DNA of 64,000 bases, from positions 30,086 to 94,085 of the forward strand of contig JBOGTO010000437.1 in assembly GCA_050695155.1 (NCBI GenBank), given 5' to 3'. The position numbers and the translations under genes were made by a program. The notes under the pieces are model-generated. The model made no database searches. It was not told where the DNA came from and was given only the letters and a program-made list of their open reading frames with translations. Positions 42,371 to 51,336 of the stretch are shown here, piece by piece. Position 1 is the first letter of the stretch, and every line of letters starts with the position of its first letter. The DNA is from CF-113 sp050695155 (GTDB lineage Bacteria > Chloroflexota > Ktedonobacteria > Ktedonobacterales > Ktedonobacteraceae).

Positions 42371-42928
42371 ATGAAAATCGCTCTTCTTGCATGGGGATCG
42401 CTCATGTGGGATCCAGGAAACCTTGCTGTCGCAACCGATTGGGAACAAGATGGCCCTGAGCTTCCTCTCGAGCTCTCCCGCGTGTCAGAATGCCGCTGCA
42501 ACGCACTCACTCTAGTGATCGACCCAAAGAATGGAAAAGAAAATCGAACCTATTTCGCGGTCAGTCCGCATCGGGACCTCGACGACGCAATCCATACTCT
42601 ACGCCAACGAGAGTGTCCAACAAGTGAGTGTATCGGCTCTGTGAATTGCACGACTGGCAAGTATTGCAGCCGCATACCTCACAGAGCTGATACCATCTAC
42701 AGCTGGGCTGAGAAGAACGATTGTGATGCAGCGATCTGGACGGACCTGTCTTCTCACTTCCGCCAAAAGACAACGATGGAGTTTACCGTTGATACTGCTT
42801 GGAGATATCTGCACGGCTTAGAAACGGCGGGGACTGCGAAAGCTCGCGAATACATCGAGAAAGCTCCGGCGAGAATTGAAACGCCATTACTGGGGTTTGC
42901 CCATGGTTGGAACACGAAGTTGGAATAG
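42371..42928 (+). CDS. Gamma-glutamylcyclotransferase-like protein, 185 aa
   Basis: ATG 42371 follows AAGGAAGGAGG. The start KIALLAWGSLMWDPGNL resembles the GGCT-like YGSL nucleotide/glutamyl-binding loop, and the length fits that fold; the rest is not diagnostic. The last residues (GFAHGWNTKLE) and the DNA beyond are duplicated in inverted orientation at 47.6-47.7 kb. Confidence 0.5.
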   Translation: MKIALLAWGSLMWDPGNLAVATDWEQDGPELPLELSRVSECRCNALTLVIDPKNGKENRTYFAVSPHRDLDDAIHTLRQRECPTSECIGSVNCTTGKYCSRIPHRADTIYSWAEKNDCDAAIWTDLSSHFRQKTTMEFTVDTAWRYLHGLETAGTAKAREYIEKAPARIETPLLGFAHGWNTKLE

Positions 42929-43035
42929 CACTATAGCCCAAATGGGTATAAACTGAATACACTGCGTGTACATGTTAGGATGAGAGGGGTGAAACTGCTA
43001 CAATTATCCGGGTAGTCATCACTTCAAAAAAGGGA
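42891..43035. repeat. Inverted repeat, left copy
   Basis: About 145 bp covering the last codons of the GGCT-like gene and following DNA (shared blocks such as TTGGAATAGCACTATAG, ACACTGCGTGTACATG and AACTGCTACAATTAT) match, reversed, the sequence at 47588-47735 with scattered differences. The pair brackets 4.5 kb. Confidence 0.8.
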
Positions 43036-43059
43036 GTAGACGGCCTGAATGATTGCACG

Positions 43060-43245
43060 GGATTCGCCTTGCGAATTTTCGTATGGAGAGCGACTCTCCT
43101 CAGAAACTTGCCATACTTCTGAGGAGAGTAGACCTCATAAGAGGTCGGCAGGAAATAACGTTGTCAGTTTGAATGGCCAAACAGACCTCCGGGCGGCGCT
43201 TCCTCGCTCTTCCTTGGAAAGTTTATTTCCTGCCGACTTCTAAGC
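43060..43245. other. Cluster of three hairpins
   Basis: In order: ATTCGC/GCGAAT (43062-43076), CTCTCCTCAGAA/TTCTGAGGAGAG (43094-43128), and a long stem with arms 43141-43160 and 43221-43240 (GAGGTCGGCAGGAAATAA against its complement, one mismatch). No coding frame fits. A structured RNA or a non-autonomous mobile unit is possible. Confidence 0.5.
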
Positions 43246-43367
43246 CTTTTCTTTGGCAGGAATACTTGCACATCGGGTTAGAATAACTATTTTTGGGATC
43301 CCGATATTTTACCCCATTTTAGGGGAAATGACTCACATACTACATCTAAATTGATTGGAGAGAGAAC

Positions 43368-44798
43368 ATGGAGGGTTTTGAGGAGAAGCCAGCTCGCAAG
43401 CGCAAAAGTAGGGCAAAGCCAGCCGTCCAGGAAGCGACATTGTCGCTTCGTTCCCATACCGTATCTGCTCCAACTGAAGAGCAGACGGGAGCGGGAACGG
43501 TGAAGGGTGAGAAAAAAGAGGGTGATTTGAAGATCAGCCGCATCAGAAAGAAAAAAAATGCAGAGCCCCCGCCAGAAGTATCAGAGCACATCCCCGGAAT
43601 AGCTCTCGCTACAGCGCACACGGTATCTGCTGCACCCGATCTGAACGTCGGGGAGCCGCAGTCGGAAGGACCGGTGACTCCACAGAAGAAAGAGGCGCTT
43701 CCTACAGCAACACTCGCGCAACCTGAACTTGATAGAGTAGCAAATAACATGGCAAAAAGTCAGAAGAGAGACAAGGAGGGCGGTCCCATCTACAAACTCA
43801 TCCAGCAAAGATTGTTTAAAGCATCAGTCTGGATGATAAACCTGTGTTCTTATGCAATCATCTCTATTTTGCTGGGCTTCAGCCAGCCGATCACACATGT
43901 CCCGCTCCTGGATTTTATTGAGAGCCGGAAACTGACTGTACTGGCTGTTTTATGCGTTGTTGTCTTTCTCACCGTGGTTTTGCTCCTGGTCTTACAACCT
44001 CTCCAGAAACGGCTGCGGCCAATGGACACTCGTCTCAAAGCCATGGGCGCTGTGACCCTTGTTTCATCGCTTAGTTGTGTGCTTTGCCTTTCCCTGCTCG
44101 GGACCGCGCTGGTACGACCTTCCTGGTGTCCGACTTCGCTCTGTCCCAGACCGCAGGTGATTACGCAACCAATCACGACAACGCAGGGGTCGCACGACAG
44201 CAACCTGGATGTCTATTTTATCGGCTTTCAAAGTAGCACGTATGTCATCCCTGGCAATCCTCAGAAACCGGACTACCTGCCAGCTAGTACAGACCCGCGC
44301 AGTATCGGGGCTGTACAACTTAATACCGGGGCAACTTCCGCTCCTTATACCATAGCGATTGGTCTACACAGCCTGTACACTGGAAGATACAGCATTATTA
44401 TCGATAAAGTGACTCTATTCGTGATGGGTGTGAACATGGTGCGAGATCCATTGCGTGTCTATCCTGTGGTCCTGCTCACTGGATACAGCACCACGCATCC
44501 TGCTCGCTTCGTCTATCAAGGCCAGCAAGCTCACCAGACAATCCGTGACACGTATCCTACCAGCCTGTTTCGACCTGTGGAACTGGCACCTGGGGAACCC
44601 GACCAGATTGACGCAGCAGTTGTATCGGGTATCCCTGTAGATATGCACTTTCGCATCCAGGTAACGTATCATATCGCCACCCAGGGGCAACAGACGCTTT
44701 TTCTGCCGCAAACGTTTGAGGTAGTTTTCTCCAATGCATCTAACTGGCAGACGTATCAACTGAACCAGGCGCAGCAGAATTTTGTCCCGGCGTCATAA
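43368..44798 (+). CDS. Membrane protein with large external domain, 476 aa
   Basis: ATG 43368 follows TTGGAGAGAGAA. Residues 1-150 are basic, Pro/Glu-rich and likely cytoplasmic. Three hydrophobic helices lie at about 155-175, 188-210 and 225-250. The C-terminal 220 residues are beta-rich with many Thr/Tyr/Gln, suggesting an extracellular domain. No family is recognised. It sits between the inverted repeats with two other membrane-anchored proteins on the opposite strand. Confidence 0.7.
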   Translation: MEGFEEKPARKRKSRAKPAVQEATLSLRSHTVSAPTEEQTGAGTVKGEKKEGDLKISRIRKKKNAEPPPEVSEHIPGIALATAHTVSAAPDLNVGEPQSEGPVTPQKKEALPTATLAQPELDRVANNMAKSQKRDKEGGPIYKLIQQRLFKASVWMINLCSYAIISILLGFSQPITHVPLLDFIESRKLTVLAVLCVVVFLTVVLLLVLQPLQKRLRPMDTRLKAMGAVTLVSSLSCVLCLSLLGTALVRPSWCPTSLCPRPQVITQPITTTQGSHDSNLDVYFIGFQSSTYVIPGNPQKPDYLPASTDPRSIGAVQLNTGATSAPYTIAIGLHSLYTGRYSIIIDKVTLFVMGVNMVRDPLRVYPVVLLTGYSTTHPARFVYQGQQAHQTIRDTYPTSLFRPVELAPGEPDQIDAAVVSGIPVDMHFRIQVTYHIATQGQQTLFLPQTFEVVFSNASNWQTYQLNQAQQNFVPAS

Positions 44799-44826
44799 TC
44801 GACTTGTTCAGGAAGTCAGAGGAAAG

Positions 44827-44860
44827 TGATGAGGAAAAGCCTGTTCCTGTTTCCTCATCA
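44827..44860. terminator. Bidirectional terminator between convergent genes
   Basis: TGATGAGGAAA and TTTCCTCATCA form perfect 11-bp arms with a 12-base loop, placed between two converging genes. Confidence 0.7.
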
Positions 44861-44908
44861 TGAGTGCGTGTATCTTCTTTGTGCCCTTCTCATAGTGTTC
44901 AAATGTAT

Positions 44909-46192
44909 TTAAATACAACTGGTAGGGGAGTGTGAGCCTATCGTAACGAATGTATTGCCTTGCAGCGCGTAGCAGCTAAAATGGTCGACAGGGGCCATAA
45001 CAAACGTCTCTTTCCATTGTGGCACGTCTATGATCTTGCCGGTTTCATTGGAGGTATTGATCACAAATTCTGGCTCGATGGTATAAACCAGCGCCGCAGA
45101 AAGGCTGGCTGGCACGAAACTGAGTTGAAGAAAAATCGTTTGGCCCGGGTCGATTACTGGCTCTCCTACAGTGGATTGACCCTGTATGAAAGAGCCAGCT
45201 TTGCCTGGTCCGAAACTGAAGGTATATGAGACTGGTTGCCCCTGGCCTCCAAGGCCGGGGCAAGGACCGTCTACTTTTTCAAACTGCTCTATAATAGAAC
45301 AGTAGTCAACCAACCTATACTGTTTGTCGGCTTCTCTTGAATTTACCAGCAGTTTCATGCGCAACTGCACAAGCTGAATCGACTTTTGCCCGGTGTTGGT
45401 CATCTCCCAAATGGTAGGGCAACCCTGAACCTGTGGCAGTGATAAGCCGGAACCGGGCGTAGTAGAACCTCCATCTACTGCTTTGAGCGTCTCTGGTGGA
45501 GGTACTCTGTGCATGTTGTTATTGAAGAAGTTATACATCTTCTGCAATTCGGCGCTCGTGTACATCAGCCGGTCTGTCGCCAGCGCAAAGTTAGTACAGA
45601 TGCCCTCCGAGCTCAAAAAATAGTGGGATAGGCCCATGCCGCCAGAAATGGTGAAGAGACCAGGGATAGTCACTTGAGACGGCCCAGAGGACAATGCCGG
45701 GGGAGTTGTAGCATTGACCAGCGCAGTACTGGCGAGTGATACAGTGGTTGATGACCCGTGAGGCGTGTTCCCTTGCCACGGCAAGTGATCCGTAGCAGCG
45801 CCATAGATGCCGATGGTCCCCGCACCAAGAAGACACAGAACGAGTACGATCAGGATGACAGCGACCGGACGCGACGGGAAACGCAGACCTGCGGGCTGGC
45901 GGGTAAGCGGGTGCGAGGAGGGTGACGGGTAAGCGCTATGACCGTTTTTGCCCGACCGGTCTTGCCAGGCTTTTCCTTCCCTCGTTAAGATTGCAATCTG
46001 CTGCTCCTGCGCCTGGTTGTGTTTTTTCAACAGGTCAATGTGCTCTTGTTGCTGCTCGATCAGTGTATTTTGCAGGCTCACCCGCATTTGCAGGTCGTCT
46101 TTTGCCAGCCGAAGTCGAAACAGTTCCTCTTCCATTTTTCCAGTACCCTCTGCTGATAACGCTTTTCCAGGGATAGATGGCTGGCTGTTCAC
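44909..46192 (-). CDS. Coiled-coil, single-pass membrane protein, 427 aa
   Basis: Residues about 20-75 are a coiled coil (EEELFRLRLAKDDLQMRVS and following), residues about 108-130 one transmembrane helix (VAVILIVLVLCLLGAGTIG), and the rest a Ser/Thr/Pro linker plus a beta-rich external domain with several Cys. Its ATG overlaps the stop of the propeller gene (ATGA), so both are made together. No family is recognised. Confidence 0.7.
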   Translation of the reverse strand: MNSQPSIPGKALSAEGTGKMEEELFRLRLAKDDLQMRVSLQNTLIEQQQEHIDLLKKHNQAQEQQIAILTREGKAWQDRSGKNGHSAYPSPSSHPLTRQPAGLRFPSRPVAVILIVLVLCLLGAGTIGIYGAATDHLPWQGNTPHGSSTTVSLASTALVNATTPPALSSGPSQVTIPGLFTISGGMGLSHYFLSSEGICTNFALATDRLMYTSAELQKMYNFFNNNMHRVPPPETLKAVDGGSTTPGSGLSLPQVQGCPTIWEMTNTGQKSIQLVQLRMKLLVNSREADKQYRLVDYCSIIEQFEKVDGPCPGLGGQGQPVSYTFSFGPGKAGSFIQGQSTVGEPVIDPGQTIFLQLSFVPASLSAALVYTIEPEFVINTSNETGKIIDVPQWKETFVMAPVDHFSCYALQGNTFVTIGSHSPTSCI

Positions 46193-47421
46193 TTGCCAGG
46201 GGTAATACGTCCGATCTTGTTCGCATTATGCTCGGTAAACCAGATATTGCCATCCGGCCCAACGGTAATCCCCTCAGGTCCACTAGCAAAGGTGGGCAGG
46301 GTAAATTCGGTGATGATGCCAGAGGGGGTAATGCGCCCGATCTTGTTCGCCCCAGACTCGGTAAACCAGACATTGCCATCCGACCCGGCGGTAATGCCTT
46401 CTTCGAGTTCGCTCGTAGGTGTGGGCAGCGCAAACTCGGTGACGGTGCCGCCGGGGGTGATGCGCCCGATCTTGTCCGGGTTATTATTGGTAAACCACTC
46501 GGTAAACCAGACATTGCCATCCGACCCGGCGGTAATCCCGAGAGGCGCGCTCGCAGGCGTGGGCAGCGCAAACTCGGTAATGGTGCCTCCGGGAGTGATG
46601 TGTCCGATCTTGCCCGCTCCGGGATCTGCAAACCAGAGGTCGCCACCTGGCCCAACAGTAATCCCATCAGGTGTGCTACCGGGTAGGGATGTTGCAAACT
46701 CGGTGAGAGTGCCGGAGGGGGTAATGCGCCCGATCTTGCCTGTACTGCCGTTATCTTCAGTAAACCAGATGTTGCCATCTGGCCCAGCGATAACCCCGCC
46801 AAAATTGGCATAAACGGGAAATTTGGTGATGATGCCAGAGGGGGTGATGCGATCCAGAGAACCGCCGTTATCTTCGCTAAACCAGAGATTGCCATCTGGC
46901 CCAGCAGTAATATAAACGGGCTGGCCGGATGCCGGAAATACAGTAATCTTACCGGAGGGAGTAATGCGCCCGATCTTGCCCGCCCCGTTCTCGGCAAACC
47001 AGAGGGTACCGCCCGGCCCGGCGGTAATCCCCACGGGCTGACTATTAGCGGACAATGCAAACTCGGTAATCTTTCCAGACGAAAGCGATCGCCCTGCGCG
47101 AAGAGCCTGATAGCCAAAAATAGCGGCAGGGGTGCCGCCAATGACCAGAAGCGCCAGCACAAGCAGAAGAATGATCCGCCGTTTTCCCAACCTGCGATTT
47201 GATGAGCGCGAAGGTGAGCCAGGGGCGGGCAACGGTGCTGTAGTGGTGGCTGTTTCAACCGGTTGATTGAAGGGAAGAGTTTCAGGCGCAAGCGCCTGTT
47301 GTGCCGCCGGGTATGCCTGTTTGTTTGCCAGCTTCTCGCGCAAGGCTGCATTGGCCTGTTCTTCCCTGGCTATCCAGGCAGTCAATTCGTGTAAGGGGGG
47401 ATCATCCTGTGCCATGCCCAT
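46189..47421 (-). CDS. Membrane-anchored Vgb-type beta-propeller, 410 aa
   Basis: After a basic N-terminus and one membrane helix (residues about 82-105) come seven or more repeats of the form GITAGPDGNLWFTE...KIGRITPSG.ITEF, each about 40-45 residues. These are the blades of a virginiamycin B lyase-like propeller. True Vgb is a soluble streptogramin lyase; here the anchor, and repeats near-identical in places, suggest a surface-binding role instead. ATG 47421 follows GGAAAGGAGAA. Confidence 0.8.
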   Translation of the reverse strand: MGMAQDDPPLHELTAWIAREEQANAALREKLANKQAYPAAQQALAPETLPFNQPVETATTTAPLPAPGSPSRSSNRRLGKRRIILLLVLALLVIGGTPAAIFGYQALRAGRSLSSGKITEFALSANSQPVGITAGPGGTLWFAENGAGKIGRITPSGKITVFPASGQPVYITAGPDGNLWFSEDNGGSLDRITPSGIITKFPVYANFGGVIAGPDGNIWFTEDNGSTGKIGRITPSGTLTEFATSLPGSTPDGITVGPGGDLWFADPGAGKIGHITPGGTITEFALPTPASAPLGITAGSDGNVWFTEWFTNNNPDKIGRITPGGTVTEFALPTPTSELEEGITAGSDGNVWFTESGANKIGRITPSGIITEFTLPTFASGPEGITVGPDGNIWFTEHNANKIGRITPGK

Positions 47422-47587
47422 AAAGTTCTCCTTTCCAGCATCCTCAAAACAACATCGGGATTATTACTCATCACATCCAACTATCCATCCTCACGGCCGT
47501 CTTTCCAAAATAACTCGCGCGTTTCTGCAAGTAATTCCGGTGTTTCTGTAGAAAATTTGACGGATGGTTTCTGTACCCAATTGGCTA

Positions 47588-47735
47588 GTCTGCTCTTTTT
47601 TGAGATGATAGCTACCCGAATAATTGTAGCAGTTTCGTCCTTTTAATTCTAGCATGTACACGCAGTGTATTCAATTTGTACCCATTTGGACTATAGTGCT
47701 ATTCCAACTTCGTGTTCCAACCATGGGCAAACCCC
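47588..47735. repeat. Inverted repeat, right copy
   Basis: The reverse complement matches 42891-43035, including the codons for the end of the GGCT-like protein. See the left copy. Confidence 0.8.
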
Positions 47736-48001
47736 ATTACTGAAACGGATGCGTGACGACCCATGGCTATTTCAGTAGCTTCGCGGTGATTTGTCAACTG
47801 GTGGAATTGCGTGGAAGCCAGGAGCCTGCTGGTCTGAGCAGAACAGGAACGAACGGACGCACTCTCCTCAAAAGGTGAATGAGTGTCGAAGGTGGCCGTT
47901 CGTTCAGTTCTTGCAACTCCTGTCGCTCCTTGCTGGAAGGACGCCAGAGCTTGTCCACTTACAGTATGCGATATTTCTTCTTGGATAGCATGGCTTGACA
48001 T
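47699..48001 (-). pseudogene. Remnant ending in the GGCT-like C-terminus
   Basis: A minus-strand frame whose last 11 residues (GFAHGWNTKLE) equal those of the 42371-42928 product because it ends inside the inverted repeat. The upstream 89 residues are not similar, and no ribosome site precedes its ATG. It is probably a by-product of the duplication rather than a working gene. Confidence 0.45.
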
Positions 48002-48053
48002 CTCATCTTTTGGGGTGTGACATGGTGCGCCGACGTGAGGCGTGCAGACGACG

Positions 48054-48719
48054 TTACGTCGGCAGCGCGTAGTGCAAGACCAGCGCCAGCGCGTTGAACA
48101 TAAGATGCAGCGCGTAGGCGGGGTACAATGAGCGAGTGCGCAGGCGCACCCACGCCAGGAGCAGCCCCGTCAGGAAGAGCGGCAACGCATGGTAGGGATC
48201 AACGTGCAGCGCACTCCACGCCGCGGCAGAAACCAGCAGAAAGACCCAGGGCCGCTGGATCAGCACGCCGAGATAGCCGCGGAAGAGGACCTCCTCCCCA
48301 AGCGGGCCGACCAGCACCACAAACAAGATGAACAGCGGCAGGTCCTGAGAGGACTGCGAAAAGCCGAAGTCCGCGCTCTGGTGAAATACGACGCTCATGA
48401 CGACGTTGTATGCCACGCCAAGCGCCCAGGTACCCACCACACCGATCACCACCACCAGCGCCAGGTCGATCAGCGGAACCCGGCGTCCGCCGAGCGCCTG
48501 CCAGGAGCGCCGCAGTGGCAGCCCGGTGGCAAAGAGCGGCCCGCCGATGAAGAACACGCTGGTCAAGAGGTGCAAGCACAGCCAGACCTGCGGCGGGAAG
48601 ATCGTTGCTGGCTCCAGGATGGCGAACGTCGTGAAAGTCGCCTGATACACCAGGGGGACCACCAGGCCCACTACGAGGAAGCGCACGTTGACGGTCGCCT
48701 GCTGCCTCTTCGTCTCCAT
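48054..48719 (-). CDS. CPBP-family intramembrane protease, 221 aa
   Basis: Multiple membrane helices with the CPBP/Abi signature: GEEVLFRG (EExxxR), SALHVD (His) and LHLMFNAL (HxxxN). Family members are glutamate-type intramembrane proteases, known for CAAX processing and bacteriocin self-immunity. ATG 48719 follows AAAGGAGCG. It could protect the cell surface or process the neighbouring anchored proteins; that is inference. Confidence 0.85.
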   Translation of the reverse strand: METKRQQATVNVRFLVVGLVVPLVYQATFTTFAILEPATIFPPQVWLCLHLLTSVFFIGGPLFATGLPLRRSWQALGGRRVPLIDLALVVVIGVVGTWALGVAYNVVMSVVFHQSADFGFSQSSQDLPLFILFVVLVGPLGEEVLFRGYLGVLIQRPWVFLLVSAAAWSALHVDPYHALPLFLTGLLLAWVRLRTRSLYPAYALHLMFNALALVLHYALPT

Positions 48720-48801
48720 AGCTTCGCTCCTTTCGGTACGGAAAACCAGTTGTGAGACACCAACGCCGGTAGCCTGTCGCTACCGGCGTTGGTGTGCTTC
48801 T

Positions 48802-49230
48802 CTAGAGCGGAGAAGCATGAGAGAAAACCAGTGGGGGAGGAGGGATGGGAGTTGGCCGAGGAGAACGGGTTGCGCGTTCGATCTCGTTGATTTCCATATC
48901 CAGGCTGTCAATCTGGAAGTGGTACTGGAGATAATCCAGCACGTCCTGCACTTCGATCTCATCCTGGCAGGCAAACAGGTCGATGTTGAGCATGTGGTAG
49001 GGCGGCCAGGCGTGCAGTGATACATGCAGCGTTGTCGCACCATCCCCAAGCAGAATGCCGCTCATGCCATCGTCAAGCGGGCGAGAGGTCTTGATCTGTT
49101 CCAAGAACGGCTCCTGCTGGCGCTGCATCCCGATGAGAGCGGGGAGTGCTTTCAGTGTGCGCCGAAGGAGGTCTTGATCTTCCAGCAGTGCGCTCTCAAC
49201 CTCGTAGGCATCAATACACAGATGTTTCAT
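48802..49230 (-). CDS. SpeD-fold protein without catalytic serine, copy 1, 142 aa
   Basis: It aligns end to end with bacterial class 1b S-adenosylmethionine decarboxylase: the YEVESALLEDQDLLRRTL helix, GMSGILLG, and TTLHVSLHAWPPYHMLNIDLFAC. In working enzymes this last part reads ESHLTIHTWPEYGYAAIDLFTC, where the Ser after Glu becomes the pyruvoyl group; here that position is Leu. Self-cleavage and decarboxylation are therefore ruled out by known chemistry. The His, Trp-Pro and Cys are kept, so it may bind AdoMet or act as a partner. The tail is Pro-rich. Confidence 0.7.
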   Translation of the reverse strand: MKHLCIDAYEVESALLEDQDLLRRTLKALPALIGMQRQQEPFLEQIKTSRPLDDGMSGILLGDGATTLHVSLHAWPPYHMLNIDLFACQDEIEVQDVLDYLQYHFQIDSLDMEINEIERATRSPRPTPIPPPPLVFSHASPL

Positions 49231-49411
49231 GCGAACGCTCCATTATAGTCATCCTGAGACATGCCGCCTCTCCCTGTTTCCATAGACATTCTGACCTTTC
49301 AAACGGAGGAGCGCAGGCTCTTCCAGAGATGCCTCCCGTCCCACTTGCGACTCCACGCTCTTCCTCATCGTCCTGTTCCGTGTGTGTCGTTTCCCTTGAG
49401 CCTGGGTTCAT
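49211..49411 (-). CDS. Possible small protein, 66 aa
   Basis: ATG 49411 has a strong AAGAGGAGTGC site. The product is polar, acidic (EQDDEEER) and Cys-poor until two late Cys residues. It overlaps the following SpeD-like start by 20 bases, which would couple translation. Composition is not convincing on its own. Confidence 0.35.
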   Translation of the reverse strand: MNPGSRETTHTEQDDEEERGVASGTGGISGRACAPPFERSECLWKQGEAACLRMTIMERSHETSVY

Positions 49412-49592
49412 GCACTCCTCTTGCCTGGTGCGGTGGATAGGTTCACCTGACAGGACATGGCCTCACGTTGCGCGACACCAGGGCCGAAACGTGCAGAAGC
49501 CTTTCACCTTCCCCTCGTTACGATACTAGCATAGTTCGAGACATTCTGCATGAATCACTTCACGAGTGAGGCGAGTCGGACATCTCAATTTT

Positions 49593-49841
49593 TCAGGGCG
49601 TGGCGATGTCCCGCTCCTCTGAAATAAAGTTGCTGACGGCCAGCCTTGCAGCGTCAATCGCCTGAGTGGCACTCTCGCCCCATGCCCAGCCACGCGTTCC
49701 CCGCTCGTTGGCAGGCAGGGCAGCCATCGCCTCATGCAGCAGGACTTGCAGACGCTTGTACGTCTCTTCGATGGCCTGGGCGCGCTCTGGACGCTCACGC
49801 AGCAGTCGCACCCGATACGCTTCCTGACTTCCCTCCATCAT
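49593..49841 (-). CDS. Hypothetical small helical protein, 82 aa
   Basis: ATG 49841 follows AAAAGGAGAGCGAG. It is a charged helix-rich protein (RPERAQAIEETYKRLQVLL). No family is recognised. It is the last gene of the dense minus-strand operon. Confidence 0.55.
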   Translation of the reverse strand: MMEGSQEAYRVRLLRERPERAQAIEETYKRLQVLLHEAMAALPANERGTRGWAWGESATQAIDAARLAVSNFISEERDIATP

Positions 49842-49898
49842 GGCTCGCTCTCCTTTTCTTTGAACACGTTGATGATTCTACCTGCTCCTGTTTGACGG

Positions 49899-50741
49899 TC
49901 AACCAACTCGCCGCTCTCTCGGCATCCGGGTGGCATCAGGGAACGTCGCGGCGTTTGCCTCGACGAAATGGTCACTCAAGCGCCGCAGGAGATTCAACTG
50001 GGTATGGGTGCGCACATAGCTCTCATCCAGCTGCTGCGTAAATGGCTCAAGCGGGAGAGGATGCTCGCCGCCAGGATAGTGAAAGTACACCACGAGCGCC
50101 TGATCCCCCTCATGCAGCGACAGACTCGCTCGTGTGTTGGAGTCGTAGACCGAGAGAGTACGGTCGAGCAGGCTCTCCAACGCCTTGCAGACCCCATCGT
50201 ATCGGAGTTGACACTCAAAGCGGCCTTCGCTGAACCAGTCTCTGGCTTGGGAGAGATCAATCCTGCCGAATTCATACACCCCGAAGCGCGACAGGAGTCC
50301 ATCATGCACCAGATAGCGCCGCCGCCCGTCTCGATCACCAAAGGCTACATCCCATTGAGTGACACTTCGCGTGTAGGCGTCGAGCCGGGCGAACTTCCGC
50401 AGCAGGCCAAAGCGGACGGAATTCCGCAGGTCAACCAGTGTCAGATGCCTGGGCTGCGTTGCCACATGGCCCCGGTTATACCCCGGAACATCCTGGTCTT
50501 CAGGAAACGCGAACTGCAGAATTAATGCCTCGTCTCCCGTATGCAGGAAGAGGCGCTCGCGGGGCCGGGCGACGACTTCTTTTCCCGTGAGGATCTTCGC
50601 CACTGAACTGATCAGCGGCAGCCGAAACACCGGCTCCGGCCCCTCGGTCAACCAGGCTGCCGCCTGCTCGAGAGAGACGCCCTGATAACTGTACAGCCCA
50701 TCACGATTGACGATGGCCGATTGAAATATGAAGCGCTGCAT
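49899..50741 (-). CDS. Tandem DUF1874-like protein, 280 aa
   Basis: Two repeats share one layout. Repeat 1: GLYSYQGVSLEQAAAWLTEG, VAKILTGKEV, RERLFLHTGDEALILQF. Repeat 2: GVYEFGRIDLSQARDWFSEG, CKALESLLDRTL, ASLSLHEGDQALVVYF. The order (Tyr-rich strand, S-x-E-A-x-x-W-L helix, ILS-L-G helix, L-x-GD-A-x-V strand) follows DUF1874/STIV-B116, the fold of the AcrIII-1/Crn2 ring nucleases that cut cyclic tetra-adenylate. The catalytic His of the SAIGHxxTA motif is absent from both repeats, so activity is doubtful. ATG 50741 follows GAGGAAAA. Confidence 0.45.
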   Translation of the reverse strand: MQRFIFQSAIVNRDGLYSYQGVSLEQAAAWLTEGPEPVFRLPLISSVAKILTGKEVVARPRERLFLHTGDEALILQFAFPEDQDVPGYNRGHVATQPRHLTLVDLRNSVRFGLLRKFARLDAYTRSVTQWDVAFGDRDGRRRYLVHDGLLSRFGVYEFGRIDLSQARDWFSEGRFECQLRYDGVCKALESLLDRTLSVYDSNTRASLSLHEGDQALVVYFHYPGGEHPLPLEPFTQQLDESYVRTHTQLNLLRRLSDHFVEANAATFPDATRMPRERRVG

Positions 50742-50762
50742 TTTTCCTCATTTTCTTGGCGG

Positions 50763-51266
50763 TCACGACGCGCCAAATTGCTTCCGTGTTGGCAGGGCCA
50801 TGAGACAATACCCTATCTCGAGGATAGAGGCGATTTCGATGCCGACATTGCGCATCTTCAAGCGCGTGCGCGAGAGGACATTGCGCACGGGACGCATCGC
50901 AGAATCCCATACTCCCTCTTCCTGCGCTTCTTGTAAACGCCGACGGCAACGTTCAATAGTAGCATCCGTAATCAGACGATGGTCGAAACTCGCCAGCATT
51001 ACCTCGTAAGGGCAATAGTAGGGGTAGGCATTGAGCAGTGGGATCAACAGGCTCGCTTCGCTCAGAGTGAACTGCTGCTCGGCAATCATGCGCGGGTAAG
51101 GCAATGACTCATCCCTGGCGATGAGCGAGACGGTCCCCAGGAGGATGTTCATTGTCAGGGTGTGTCCTGTGGGCAACAAGTCCAGGGTATAGTGCCGGAT
51201 GTCCTCATCTTGCTGTGGCATCTGAAACATCGAGGACGCGATGTTCTGGTATGGAATTCCTTGCAT
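50763..51266 (-). CDS. Winged-helix-like DNA-binding protein, 167 aa
   Basis: Residues about 75-160 follow the OmpR/PhoB winged-helix pattern: FTLSEASLLIPLLNAYP (L-T-x-x-E-x-x-LL), YEVMLASFD, a positive recognition-like helix with RPVRNVLSRTRLKMR, and EIASILEIGYCLMAL (I-x-T-V-x-x-x-GY-x-L). The N-terminal 60 residues are beta-rich without a receiver domain. ATG 51266 follows GGAAGGAG. It may regulate the operon it sits in. Confidence 0.6.
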   Translation of the reverse strand: MQGIPYQNIASSMFQMPQQDEDIRHYTLDLLPTGHTLTMNILLGTVSLIARDESLPYPRMIAEQQFTLSEASLLIPLLNAYPYYCPYEVMLASFDHRLITDATIERCRRRLQEAQEEGVWDSAMRPVRNVLSRTRLKMRNVGIEIASILEIGYCLMALPTRKQFGAS

Positions 51267-51336
51267 AGACAACTCCTTCCCGGTATGAATACAGACATCT
51301 TTTTCGTTGAGGAGCGAATGACTGTCCAGATACTCC

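Noticed and set aside
46200..47050. Regular spacing in the propeller gene that looks like tandem DNA repeats
   Set aside because: It is explained by the repeated protein blades, not by a CRISPR or satellite array.
46035..47351. A 438-residue minus-strand frame overlapping the Vgb-type propeller
   Set aside because: It is a frame shadow of the repetitive propeller; regular codon repeats keep the second frame open. It has no ribosome site and an Arg/Pro/Leu-biased composition.
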